From Myrica gale (taxonomy: Eukaryota; Streptophyta; Magnoliopsida; Fagales; Myricaceae), in assembly GCA_963930655.1 (NCBI GenBank), contig OZ005611.1, positions 1,123,501 to 1,187,500 on the forward strand: 64,000 nucleotides of DNA. The letters run 5' to 3'. The notes beneath the pieces are model-generated. The model was given only the letters and a program-made list of their open reading frames with translations, was not told the origin of the DNA and searched no databases. This document shows positions 35,864 through 47,821 of this stretch, piece after piece. Numbering within the stretch: position 1 is the stretch's first letter; each line of letters starts with the position of its first letter. The position numbers and the translations under genes were made by a program.

Positions 35864-36233
35864 CCCCAGCTGCTGGGCGCACAAAAACAGTATTACCATC
35901 CTGCATTGCCAATCCACCGATCCTCTGGTGCAATCACCACTCTGCAATCCGTTGCCCAATATTTCTCAGGACTCTTTTATTGTCGACCCTTTTCCCCTGC
36001 ATCTTGGGCGTAACAACCCTTGAGTTGCGTTTGACTTGTCTCCCCATCCACAGCTGCTGGGCGCACAAACAAGGTATATATAGTCCATCCCGCAGTGTCA
36101 ATCCACCGATCCTCTGGTGCTACCTCCCCGGCTCTGGTGCTATCGCAGTATCGCCACTTTCCCCGTCGTAGCCCAGTATTTCTCACTACTCTTTTCTTGT
36201 CGATCCTCTGCCCCTGCATCTTGGGCCTAACAA
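35864..36233. repeat. Diverged tandem duplication of about 150-185 bases
   Basis: Copy 1 (35864-36016) and copy 2 (36049-36233) share CAGCTGCTGGGCGCACAAA, AATCCACCGATCCTCTGGTG, the CCCA(A/G)TATTTCTCA block and the end CCCTGCATCTTGGGC. Copy 2 carries an extra segment around 36120-36155 in which CTCTGGTGCTA is repeated. Its GC content is above that of its surroundings. Origin unknown. Confidence 0.75.
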
Positions 36234-36346
36234 GCTATAGAAATTGTTAGCTGCTTGGTTTTCTTTAGGCTTTGGGTAACAAAGGAGACATTCGAAACTT
36301 TTTTTGAATATTTACCGAGACAATAGGAAATCAGTCCTGGGAAATC

Positions 36347-36393
36347 AGATTCAGGGAAAACTATTTAGAAAAAAAAAAGATTCAGGGAAAACT
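36347..36393 (+). mobile_element. Micro A-tract insertion with 16-base perfect duplication
   Basis: AGATTCAGGGAAAACT is present at 36347-36362 and identically at 36378-36393. The 15-base insert is ATTTAGAAAAAAAAA. This fits a retroposon that copied only its tail. Confidence 0.6.
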
Positions 36394-37650
36394 TTTATTA
36401 AGTAAGCATGACGCAAGTATAATTATGGGCTCTGCCGAGAAAAGCAGGTGGAGAAAATTTGTGCAGAGGGAGATGCGACCGTATGAGCTTCTTCTACGAA
36501 GATGACTAATAATGTTGTTATAACTTAAGAAAAAGCGACATAGTATGTATTCCAAGATATTTGACTGCCAAGATGCTCAATTTGTTGACTTATTTTACTG
36601 GAGGAGGTTCAGCTGTACACAAATTAGTTGTTCAGATAACTCGGAATCTTCGATTCTAAGGAAATGTGAAAAATGCAACTCCAACAATTACAGATTCTAA
36701 TCCACATTTTGGCTCATGTCCAATCGCCATCCTGAGTACTGCCTTAGAGTTCCAAATGGACACATTTTCTTTTCTTGTACAGGGAAAAATATAAATTGTT
36801 TTCTTCATGTGGGGATGAAGTGGAAAGGAGAAGCAATGTATTAGAAACCTACTGGGTGCAGACAAAATCATACCCCTATGGTTCACAATCATGTTCAAAG
36901 CAAACTAAATATTGCTAATTAAAGAAACATCACTTAGTGGGTGTGTTACTTTTAAACCAATTATTCTATGGAGTATACCTTAAGTCACATGGCTTAAAAA
37001 AAATTCCAAAGCTATCATCATTTCGTAATATATAGCCCATGCTTAACTAAAACCATTAGTTAAACACTTTTGGACCCATCGAGTTAGGAAAATAATGGGT
37101 AAACTAATTAGATGGGGTTTTCTATAGGTTCATCATACGTCGGTTAGTAATATAATCATTAATTTTGATTGGCACGTGACTCACCACTTTCACTGCTATG
37201 TTGAGCTGTGACCTTGGTTTTAATCTGCACTTTTGGCGTGCCCATACATAAGAGAATGAATTATCCCTGACCATTGGTACTAGAATTTGGATAACATAAA
37301 ATATATCTTCAAATAAATTCAGATGCGATGCAATATGGGTCACTAATAAGTTACCAAAAGCTATGTAATTAGGTTCATAATGTAATCAATTGTCTCTGAC
37401 AAAACATTGTTCTTTGCGAATGCCTTTGTCGATACTTGGAGGTCTTAAAATAAAGATAATATAGATTATGCAGTACAAAACAAGTAGGTCTGTCCATGTT
37501 ATATCGGGATGTCCCAAATTTTTCCTTTCCTTTCCTTTCTCACCCGACAAAGTATTAAGGCGAAATTATATTATGCGATGGAACTGATTCATTTTTGTTT
37601 GAACGTAGGCAGGAAAGTAATCTAAACTTTACGTGCATCTTTCTCTGTTT

Positions 37651-37776
37651 CCTTATTCTCTATATTTTTTGTCTAGTTAACTTGGGAAAAAGGATTTTGG
37701 AGGATTCGACCAGATCAAACTCTCTTTTAGAAGGATGCACCAACTGAGCTACAAGCTCAATGGCCCTTATTCTCTA
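37651..37776 (-). mobile_element. tRNA-derived SINE
   Basis: The element (37663-37764, minus strand) is flanked by a 12-base duplication CCTTATTCTCTA (37651-37662, 37765-37776). Its 5' end reads GAGCTTGTAGCTCAGTTGG, a Pol III A box of tRNA-Lys type, followed about 35 bases on by a B-box-like GGTCGAATCC. The 3' end is A-rich (AGACAAAAAATA). At about 102 bases it is short for a plant SINE. The tRNA-like head is not a functional tRNA. Confidence 0.75.
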
Positions 37777-38696
37777 GTTATCTTGTCGTTTTTTTGAACC
37801 AAGTAGTGGAAAATGGGCATGGATGGGACAGGACATTGCCGAAAACTTCTGGGAAGGTAACCTAAACCATCTCCTTTTTTATAATTGTTTAATAGCATCT
37901 GTAGTGAAAATGCCCAAATCCATGTAACTGGAAAACTCTGTGGGCAAACATTCCAAGTGGACCATGCAAAATGTAAAAAGGTAGAAGAGAGATTGAAAAT
38001 GCAATGTCGGGGGACCTGAGAAGGCCAAGACAACGGGAAAAAGTTGGAGCAGTGTTTTGGCGAACTAAACTGCGTTGAAAGCAAGGGATACATACGTACA
38101 GATTGATAGAGACTGAAAGGGACCGGGCATCTTTTATGAATCTAATTTATTATTAATGGGTTGTATAGCTTAGCTTACAAAAAATGCACCAATATAAGCA
38201 AAGCAAGTAAGATTGTGTTATCATTTTAATGAGATTATTATTTGGTTAACATTGTCGCAATTGCATTTGCCAATGGCCCCCATCAACCACTATTTTGCTT
38301 CACATCAATTTTCTAAGGTATGTTACCTCACTCCTGCCTTTTCCACAACCTTTTACCGACAAAAACTACAAAAGGAAAGGGAAAAGGGAAATAATTGTTG
38401 AGGAAGTTCACATAAATCATGTCTAGTATGTATTTTGTAACTCATATACAGATCTTTGCAAGGATCGTGATCTCTTCCAAATTTTTATTTAGTTTTTTCA
38501 CTTAATTAATTGCATAACCCTTAGCAAATAGAAAGTTCATGACATTTACCTTAGTAGAAACAAATATCTCTTATTGAAATATCTATCTCTTCACTTTTTT
38601 GCACCAAACTCAATACTATAAAATTTTAATACTCAAACACAATTTTAGCGTCCACAAGATTTATAATTATGAATTCGCTAAAACTCTGCATGAAAA

Positions 38697-39101
38697 TATT
38701 TTTTTGGGATAAATACACTTTGCCCCCTTGTCTTTGGAGTCATTTACACTTTGCATCACGATGTTTTATTTTTTGATACATTAGACTCATTATCTTCCAC
38801 ATTTTTTGCAATGTGGATCTCGTACCTAATTTGCCGTCTAAATTGATGGATTTCGTCAACACGTGAACCGGTCGACCGCTTCAGAGTGACATGACGAGCC
38901 GGTTGACTGCTTCATGTAACGGTCGACCGGTTCACGTGTTGACGAAATCCATCAATTTAGACGGCAAATTAGGTACGAGATCCACATTGCAAAAAATGTG
39001 GAAGATAATGAGTCAAATGTATCAAAAAATAAAACATCGTGATGCAAAGTGTAAATGACCCCAAAGACAAGGGGGCAAAGTGTATTTATCCCTATTTTTT
39101 T
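38697..39101. mobile_element. Near-palindromic Mutator-like MITE with GGTCGACCG core
   Basis: The element (38706-39092) starts GGGATAAATACACTTTG and ends with the reverse complement; the two arms match almost perfectly for roughly 160 bases, so the whole unit can form one hairpin. It is flanked by a 9-base duplication TATTTTTTT (38697-38705, 39093-39101). The central 38865-38935 stretch holds several GGTCGACCG-type palindromes. Near-identity of the arms suggests a recent insertion. No coding frame. Confidence 0.85.
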
Positions 39102-39636
39102 GAGCCAACTTGATTAAAAGTTGGAAACAAAAGAAGAAGTAAAAAAAACAATCTTTCTTTTTTCCTAGCTCAAAAATACTGCACTTTTTAATTAAAATAA
39201 ATAGATATAACTAGATATATACTGTATTTTAGTTTTTTGCTAAACAAATATATACTGCACTTGACCCGGAGGAAACCATCGCTAAATTCGAATGTATTAA
39301 GGTAACGTTCCTCCAAAGATTCACAAAAACCCAAACGCGCACTGGAAAGCACACCTGCGAGACCACTCCCAAATCTCACCCTCACCTACTCTCTAAACCC
39401 AGAAGATATAGCACAGCGCGTCTTCTTCTTCCTCCTCCACTGGTCCCCTAGAAAATGTTGAATCCTCGGCAAACCCACTTGTCCATTTTCGTTTCTTCCG
39501 AATGTCCTTGATCTCTCTTCGTGGTTTCTATCTTGGCCACGAGAACCAGTGGGGTTTGAGGTGGCTGAAACCAAAACCCTTTCTTTCAGAAGCAATGTGA
39601 GAGAGCAAGGGAAAAACTTCCAAAAATAGCACTATA

Positions 39637-42600
39637 ATGGTGGCAGCCATTTCTGAAGCTGCTGCTTCCACAAACCCAAAATCCACTTCCCAACAAGAAG
39701 AAGAGCAACCGACCCATCTCCAAAGACCCCCTCTGCTACCTTCGGGGAAAGACAATGGCCACCACAATGGCCCTGGAAATCATCCTAGAAGACCCAGAGG
39801 CAGACAAGTCTCTTCCAGGTACATGTCTCCCTCTCCTTCTACTTCTACTTCTACTTCTACTTCCACGACAACGACAGCAACAACCACAACCACTTCTTCT
39901 TCTTCAACCTCGAGAAGATTCGCATCTCCTTTGCTCTCTCGGTCATCCAATTCCACACCTCTATCAACCTCATTACCATCTTCTACGGCAACAAAACGGT
40001 CCCAATCGGTGGACAGGAGGCGGCCCGTTACACCTCGGCACACGACACCGATCCCCCACTCGAAACAGGCCAATGCTTCCGAAGTATCGGCTGCTACAAA
40101 GCTTTTGGTCACTTCTACTCGGAGTTTATCAGTGTCCTTTCAAGGCGAAGCTTTTGCGCTTCCAATTAGCAAGACGAAATCGCAAACGCCAAGCTTAAGC
40201 AACGCAAGGAAGGGTACACCAGAGCGGGGGAGAGGAACCCCGGTTAGAGGAGGAAATCAGGTGGAGAATTCGAAGCCAATGGAGCAGCATCGGTGGCCTG
40301 GTAGGAACCGGCAAGCGACTTCCACTAATTCGAGTTTGAATGATCCGTTATTGTCGAGGAGCTTTGATTGGGGAAATGGCCGTGTTGTTGACAAGAAAAT
40401 AGTTGGAATCGGATGTGGGAAGGTTGTTCGAGCATTGCAGAATTCAATGGTGATTGATCGGAGTAGGAGGGCCTCTTTTGATGGAAGATTGAGTTTGGAT
40501 TTGGGCAATGCTGCTGAGTTATTGAAAGGTGTTCAGCAAAATCCAGATGCCAATTCAGTTAATGAATCTTCTGTGGCTTCTGATCTCACTGCCTCTGATA
40601 CAGATAGCGTGTCCTCTGGTAGCACTTCTGGAGTGCAAGATTGTGGTGGTGGTGTGGCAAAGGGAAGAGGTGGAGGGCCTCGTGGGATTGTTGTGTCAGC
40701 GCGATTTTGGCAGGAGACAAATAGTCGGTTGCGGCGTCTGCAGGATCCAGGTTCACCATTATCCACCAGCCAGAAATTGTCCTTCCCAGCCAAGTTTGTT
40801 CAGTCAAGAAAGTCTTTTGGCGACAGTCCATCGTCGTCTCCACATACAATGGATTCACCCATTAGGGGAGCGACACGACCTGCATCACCAAATAAGCTTT
40901 GGACATCTTCAGCTTCGTCCCCATCAAGGGGGCTTCCTAGTCCTTCTCGGGTCAGGAATTCTGTCACTGGCTCGTTGACTAGTAATTTAAGTAGTACGCC
41001 TTCAATTCTCAGTTTCTCGGTTGATATTGGGAGAAGGAAGATGGGGGAAGATCGAATTCTTGATGCACACTTGTTGAGGCTTCTGTATAACCGTTACTTG
41101 CAGTGGCGCTTTGTAAATGCGAGGGCAGATGCTACCTTAATGGTCCAGAAATTGAATTCGGAGGTATGGTTATTTGGCTACCCATAACATCGTTTCTAAT
41201 ATATTGTTTGTGATATCCTTACTTTATTTGTCCAATACGATGAATGTTTTAATGCACATGTTCCAACTAGTCAGAGATGATTTATACGTCTGTCTGTCTC
41301 GTATGCATAGAGTCATCTTGAACTTTCTTCCACATGGAAGTAGCGTATTTGAAGCAACCCTTACAATGCCTCGCTGTGGTCCAGTTGTCCATTGAGGGGA
41401 TTAATGGTTAAACTGGAAGTTTGGTAGCAGCTAACCACCTTGTTCTTTCCTGGTGCATTCCCCTAGTTTCCTCTCTATTTAGTTCAAATTCGGCAGTAGG
41501 TGATTCATTTATAATCTTTAGCAGGGAATCTAGGTTCTAGAAATTGGGAAGTTTCATATTCTATGTATAGAATTGTGGTTTGAGGGATTGATAAGTTACT
41601 GAGAGCTGCATATCATCTGGTGGAAATGGGATCCGGAAAATAGTGATAAAAATGGTAATAGATGTTATTAGAGAACTGTAGAATGGGACATAAGATCATT
41701 TGTGCTATCTACGAACTGTTCACCAGGTGTTGAGGCCTTGAGTAGGTAAACCATTATGGCTTCTCTGGTAACTAATTAGAGGACAGGGTCGATGCTCGAG
41801 AAATGCATCTTGTGAGAGAAGATGTGGGAGGGAACCAGAAGATTGCATTTCCATCATTACATGAACTTCTACGTCACTAGTACAAATATTGTTCTTTTAG
41901 CAAGACATATTCTTCTCTTTGCATCAGAAAAATCTGTGGAATGCGTGGGTAACCATCTCAGAACTACGGCACTCCGTCACTCTTAGAAGAATCAAGTTGC
42001 TTTTGATGAGGCAAAAATTGAAGCTAACTTCCATCCTTAGGGGACAAGTAAGATTTCGAGCTTGACTATATTGAAATCACTTCTATGTTTATTATACACC
42101 CTTGCGAATTTAGAACATACTTAGAAAATCTATATACTTGTCCGGTTATATGAACTGCAGGAAAGGTAATCAATCATCCACCTCCATTTAATGGACAGAT
42201 TTTTGGGCCACTGGTTTCTGCTCATCAATGACTACTTGAACCAATTTGCTGTGTGACTTTGATGGAAGTGAAATAAATTAGTGGTTTCTTTCTTCTGTTT
42301 TGCTCATTGCTTAAACTTGATTATTAATTCAAAGGAGCATGCATCTTCCTCGCTTTGTGATTCTTCTTCTCCTTCTGCAGGAGAGCTGCTCCTGAAATAT
42401 TATTCACTGTCTTGCAATGAAATCTTGCTTTTTGTCTAGACATATGTACCTTTCCAAATCAGTACGATTTACTATTGGTTGCCCACTTTCTGTAAATCTA
42501 TTACTTTTTGTTGCGTATCACCGATTTAAGGAAGCACTTTACATCGTAACTAGAAATACACAGCCAAAAGCATCTGTGTTTTGGTCTCTGCTGTATTCTT

Positions 42601-44128
42601 TCTTCATCCCAAATGAAGTCTGTTATGTTTGGTGCTGTAGATCAATTATTTGGAAGAATGGTCCCTTTTAGATAGAGATCACTCAAGTTCTTTGCAAGGA
42701 GCAACCGAAGCTTTGAGGGCCAGTACTCTCCGTCTTCCAGTTGTTGGAAAAGCAGTCGTACGTATATTCTCCCTATGGCCTATTTTTGAAGAGCATTATC
42801 AAATTTTCAATGGCTCAAACATCGGTGTTGTTTAGGTTGTGAATGAACCTTCCCTTATCTTATTTCAGGCCGATGCTCAGAACTTAAAGGAGGCTTTGGG
42901 TTCAGCAGTTGATGTCATGCAGGCAATGTCATCCTCAACGTGCTCTCTTTTATCAAAGGTAATCCCATTCTTTGTCTGCTGAATTTATTTTCCCATTTCT
43001 GAGTCAATGTGTCAGTTAATGACATTAAACACGCGATTATTCTGAAATTGAGTGCTGCTACTCCAGGAAATGCATTTTATCTTGCTTTCTAGTAGTTATA
43101 ATGTTATAACAGACCTCCATGTGTCAGACAGACCCAACTTGGTAGTCCAATGTGTGCGAGAATTTCTGAACAAAGCTTTGTTTGAGTTTAATTTTCATCC
43201 AAGTCTTTTTTTTTTGGTGGGGGAGCAGAATATGTAGGTTGAAACCAAGATCATCATTAGATGTACGGAATCAACAGCATCGAAGGACATCAATGTGTTG
43301 TCTCTTAATGAGATGGATCCCCTGTCAAAACACCAAACAAAGTAGTCCATAGAAGTTGCTACATGTCTCGTTCCCTTAGCAACACATTCTTTACATTGGA
43401 TTTCATCCTCCATTGACCCATGTGGTTGTCTATAAATGTTTGAGCAAAGCTTTTATAGGATCATTTTTTATTTTGATAAACTAAGACAGGACCCATGCGA
43501 TGTGCGAAGTGCTGTTAAACCTAAACGCCAAAGCACTAAATGCAAAATGCTTTCTTGCCTTGGACGTCTGTTTCTGTACTGTCTGAGGACTAGTATTTGC
43601 CACTGTGCACTACTTAGTTGCGGAAAATAAACTGATCCAACTCTTATGGTAGCCTAGGTTAACTACAACAATTTGGATGAAGAGGCATGCTTGTTTCAAA
43701 TAGGTTGATTGAGAGCCATTTGCATATGCTTTGCTTCAATGGCAAAACTAGTGCTTTTTTTTTTTATAAGTAAATGGCAAAACTAATGCTATGGCTGAAA
43801 CTATTTGGCACTCAAAGGTGGAGGAAATGAACTCCTTGGTGACTGAACTCGTAAAGGTGACAGCAAACGAACAGGTTTTGCTCGAACAATGCAAAGATTT
43901 TTTGTCCACTTTGGCTGCCCTGCAGGTAATTTTAGCTTTCTCATTTTCTTTAAATATACAACTGCTCCTTTCGGTTATTGAAAAAAATAAAGGTACAACT
44001 GCTAATTTTATGATCTCATGGATTACTTTGTTTAAATGTTCCAACAGGTCAAAGACTGTAGCTTGAGAACACACTCAATACAACTTAACCGATTACCCAC
44101 CACCAGCAGCCTGACCACACGTGTGTAG
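39637..44128 (+). CDS. QWRF2: QWRF motif-containing protein, QWRF2-like (microtubule/augmin-associated)
   Basis: Exons 39637-41163, 41928-42047, 42641-42757, 42869-42958, 43818-43925 and 44048-44128 encode 680 residues. The first 500 are low complexity, Ser/Thr/Pro- and Arg-rich: a Thr/Ser tract near residues 65-95 and SxxR-type blocks such as [12 protein letters not shown]. Near residue 490 is the family motif [20 protein letters not shown], containing QWRF, followed by the conserved helical part ([53 protein letters not shown]). Related proteins such as EDE1/AUG8 link augmin to microtubules, and Arabidopsis QWRF1/2 act in anisotropic growth and fertility. Antisense frames over exon 1 are shadows. 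Arabidopsis QWRF2 (At1g49890) is next to ERV1 (At1g49880) by memory, as it is linked here. Intact. Confidence 0.92.
43738..43790 (-). mobile_element. Micro A-tract insertion in QWRF intron 4
   Basis: AATGGCAAAACTAGTGCT (43738-43755) recurs as AATGGCAAAACTAATGCT (43773-43790), one mismatch, around a 17-base insert that reads TACTTATAAAAAAAAAA on the minus strand. The tail matches the insert at 17545-17558. Confidence 0.6.
43957..44003 (+). mobile_element. Micro A-rich insertion in QWRF intron 5
   Basis: TACAACTGCT at 43957-43966 is repeated exactly at 43994-44003. The 27-base insert has an A-rich end (GAAAAAAATAAAGG). The repeat is shorter than in the other cases, so a chance or slippage origin is possible. 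Confidence 0.35.
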
Positions 44129-44765
44129 AACTGATCTTATTTGACTATTCACTCTTAACGCTAACATTACAGGGCCAGGCAACCTTAACTTTTTCCAGTG
44201 GGTGGAGGCGGCATTGGGTTCTCATTTGGGCTTTTTTGGAACCTATTTAGTCTGCTTTGCCATTAATCTCGTGTACCTTTGTATCTGAAGATTACAGAAA
44301 ATCACTCTTCTTCTCTCTAATTAGCTGTACACAAGTGCTCGTCCACTTTCAGGCAACATGAAGCGTACATGTATATAGATATCTACTGTTCTTCTGACAC
44401 TGTTAAATAGTTCGTCAACATATCCGTCCCTGACTGATTGTATGTGTCATTTTTTTAATTCTATTGTGCAACTATCGATATTTTTTTTTTGCCTGTTCGA
44501 TTTGTTTCTCTAGGCTTAAACTTCATTAAAGACTTCTTGCAAAGTAAGTCTAAGGCCTCACCTTACTAGTTTGAACTGAATTGTATAATGATCTATGAAG
44601 TTTTAAGAGTAAACTTGTTTAGTCTTTTTAAAATCAATGTGCAGTCTTTAGGTTGTTATATATTACCACTTTCTTCATGTGAAAACTAATGTAATTTATT
44701 CAATATATAAACAAATTAAAGATAATCTGGACAACATAACAGGCATTGAGTGCTTGAAGTACTCT

Positions 44766-45181
44766 AAAAATTGGGAAATTTGCTTTTTAGTCCTTAGGTT
44801 TTGGGCTCTTTTTAATTTTAGTCCTTAACTTTCAACTTCAAAATTTTAGTCCTTGAACTTTCATCTTTATAAAATTTAGCCCTTCCGTCAGTCTGTCGTC
44901 AATTTTTCTACTGGTCGACCGCCAATTTTGAAGCGGTTGACCGGATATATGTTTTGAAAGTGAGCCACTCGACCGGTACATGTAGCGGTCGTCCGCTTCA
45001 TGTAGCGGTCGACCGCTTTATATACCGGTCGACCAGTACAAATTTGACGGCAAACTGACGGAAGGACTAAATTTTACAAAGATGAAAGTTCAAGGACTAA
45101 AATTTTGACCCTCTAAAATTCATGACTAAAAATGAAAATGGGTTAAAACGTAAGGACTAAAAAGTAAATTTCCCAAAAATT
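44766..45181. mobile_element. Mutator-like MITE with GGTCGACCG core repeats
   Basis: The element (44773-45174) starts GGGAAATTTGCTTTTTAGTC and ends with nearly its reverse complement; arms match over about 130 bases (for example AAAATTTTAGTCCTTGAACT). A 7-base AAAAATT flanks both sides, shorter than the expected 9. The centre (about 44905-45035) contains at least five variants of CGGTCGACCGCTT, the same core type as in the 38.7-kb element. No coding frame. Confidence 0.75.
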
Positions 45182-46367
45182 AATTATGGGTATTATTGTG
45201 TTGAAGCGGGTGTGGTCATTGACTTATTTGTACATTGTGGGTTTATTCTTTTCGCTTTCAGCAATGGTCCATGATTTTCTTGAATTATTACTATTCGAAA
45301 TTTTGTGTTTTCCTTGAAAAGAAAAAAAGATCTCTTTTGCATTATGACGTTTCAAAAGAGGGGAAGAAATCCCATGGTGATAAAACTATACTACCGTTAT
45401 AAGTCCGGATTTCATAAGTATAATGAAAAAGAAAAAGAAAAAGAAAACAAAAAGGAGACTTCAGTGGGTTGGAGAAGAACCAAAGAAATTGGACGAGTTT
45501 GACCACTTTGGTCTTTGGTCAGCGACAGCTAAGGTTGCTAGGACCGAAGGAACCGACCAGTAACATGCGCTACCGGAGACACTGAACCGTCCTCTGTCGT
45601 TTCTCACGTCCTCACTACGCATATTTTGTCCAACGAACAGAAATCGGACATATTTACCGTGTGCTAGAACAAGTCGCCGTCTTCGTACACAGTAAAGCTA
45701 AAACGTTCTGGCGATTGTTCAATCACAGTTGAAACAGCAATTCAAAAGGGATTTCGGAGATAGATAGGATGTATGCTCCTCATTTAAGTAGATTTGATTT
45801 TAGTCGGCTGTCTCGTATCACTGAGCTCTGATCATCTAGAAACTCCGAGACATATTATGTTTAAGATGGAATTATTAAGATCTGAAGTGTTATTTTTTTA
45901 TTAATTATAATTTTTTTTCTCTTAAACTATCACTCGATTATCAAATACTTCACAAATTTTTACTTGTTGTAACTCATCTCCACAAATTATACACTTCTTG
46001 TTGCGATTTCATGGTCCAAACTGTTGAAGTTGTTATATCGAAAGGTTTTTGTCCTACGTAAATGTTAATGATTTTCTCCTTACTTGAAAAGACAAATTTG
46101 ACCAAGTCGATTCTAAGTTAGTCATCTTTTTTTTGCTTGATAAAAAAATATCAGCAAACTACGTATTATTTTTGAGCTCTATGAATTGCTAGAAAAATTG
46201 TAGAAGGCTATGGAGGACTCAAACGAGAGTAAAATTATCTTTTCACGTAAGAATAATGTCACATGTCTGTTACTTGTGATAGAAATCATTCCACATAATG
46301 GTTATATTTGGTTGAAGAACGAAATCGCAATGAGAAATATAATTTATAGAGGTAAGTTGCAACAAAT

Positions 46368-46961
46368 TAAAATTTAGGCTTAATTATCGTATAGGTCTCT
46401 GTGGTATCCAATTTTTACAAAATAATCCATATGGTATGATTTTCAACAAAATATTCTTTGTAGTATAGTTTTAAGATAAATTAGTCCCTCCGTCCAACTG
46501 TCGTTATCCAATTAACGATAGAGTGTTGTACATGCCACTCCAACATCATTCACGTGTTGACACGTGTTTTTTGAAGAAAAAAAATTAAAAAGTCATATCA
46601 TATTATACTTTTTTCCTACATCATTTACTTTGTTAAAAAAAATTAAACTTACCACTATCAACGTCCTTGAGAATGCCTAGAGACATGTTATATGCAGGTT
46701 CTCTATTTAGTTATATTTTGTAAAAGTGATAAAAGAGTAAATTGCGTGAAAAAGAAATATAATCTGTGATGAATTTTTTATTTTTTATTTCAAAAAACAT
46801 GTGTCAACGTGTGAATGGTGGTGACATGACATGTACAACACTCTCCCGTTAATTGAGTAGTGACAGTTGGACGGATGATTTTGTTGAAAGTCATACTACA
46901 GAGACTATTTTGTAAAAATTGGATACCACAAGATCTATACGGTAATTAAGCCTAAAATTTA
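46368..46961. mobile_element. Mutator-like MITE with 9-base duplication
   Basis: The element (46377-46952) starts GGCTTAATTATCGTATAGGT and ends ACGGTAATTAAGCC; inverted blocks include TGGTATCCAATTTTTACAAA and CCGTCCAACTGTC near the ends. A perfect 9-base TAAAATTTA lies at 46368-46376 and 46953-46961. CACGTGTTGACACGTG and its reversed partner occur internally. No coding frame. Confidence 0.8.
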
Positions 46962-47821
46962 TAATAATATTTGAAAATCGAGTGTGTAATGTAGGGAGAT
47001 AAATTGTGATTAACTTTTTTTTTTCCCTCTTCTTCTGCAAGAGAATGTCATCCAGTTATGCGTCTACCGTGACAGCTCTCGACAAGAGTTGACCAAGAGC
47101 ACTTAAACACTCGGCCAGTCGGCCCCATTGCCAACAATGGCGATGCGGCGATGGAACAATATAACCACTTATTACCACTAGACTAGCAATTTGCAAAAAG
47201 CTCCGTTCCGACCCCACTCTGCTGTTGGAAGCAAAAGGACTGAGCAAAGTTTGCTTGTGGAGACAGGCCAGAAACATTTAGTCGATTATCATGACTTGCC
47301 ACCGAAATACGTTATATGTGCAATTTTCTCTCTTAATTTATGAAACGCACTACGTCTGATGTTTCCCTGAGGGGAAAAAAAATCGCTTCAAATTATTTAA
47401 TTTTAGGTTATGTCTCCTATATTCTAAAGTCTCTTACTTCAATAGTGCCACTCCAACCTTTCTTATCGAAGATATATCATTTAGAATGCTTCTACCTTTT
47501 ACATTAAGTATAGGTCATTCCATGCGTAGATCACTTGGTCTTGAAGTTTGAAGACTAATTTAATCAAGAAATTAAATGCGTCTTAGTCACTACAATTCAT
47601 CGTCTATACATGGCCTTTTCTTTTTTCGACAAATTTTATTGTTCAAGCATACTGCAGAGTGCAGAGAATTGTAAGAGAAGCAAAGAGAGAAAGAGAGAGC
47701 ATTAATTTGTATTTCTATAATTTTAGAGGAACCCAGAAACAAAGAAGACAAAATTAGATCAGAAAACAAAAACTGCAAAACGCAGATCATAGACTCTCTA
47801 TTAATGCGTTTCATTTCCCTC

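Larger units (their letters stand above)
35254..39636. other. Repeat-rich spacer between eS29 and QWRF genes
   Basis: Holds a diverged tandem duplication (35864-36233), a micro A-tract insert (36347-36393), a SINE (37651-37776) and a Mutator-like MITE (38697-39101). The last 250 bases are the likely QWRF leader. No gene was recognised. Confidence 0.5.
44129..47821. other. AT-rich spacer with two Mutator-like MITEs
   Basis: Between the QWRF and LBD genes. Apart from the MITEs at 44766-45181 and 46368-46961, nothing was recognised. Confidence 0.5.

Noticed and set aside
37663-37764. A real tRNA-Lys gene
   Set aside because: A box is tRNA-like but acceptor stem and T-arm do not pair; flanking duplication and A-rich tail mark a SINE.
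39780-40793. Antisense frames over QWRF exon 1
   Set aside because: Shadows of the Ser/Thr-rich coding strand.
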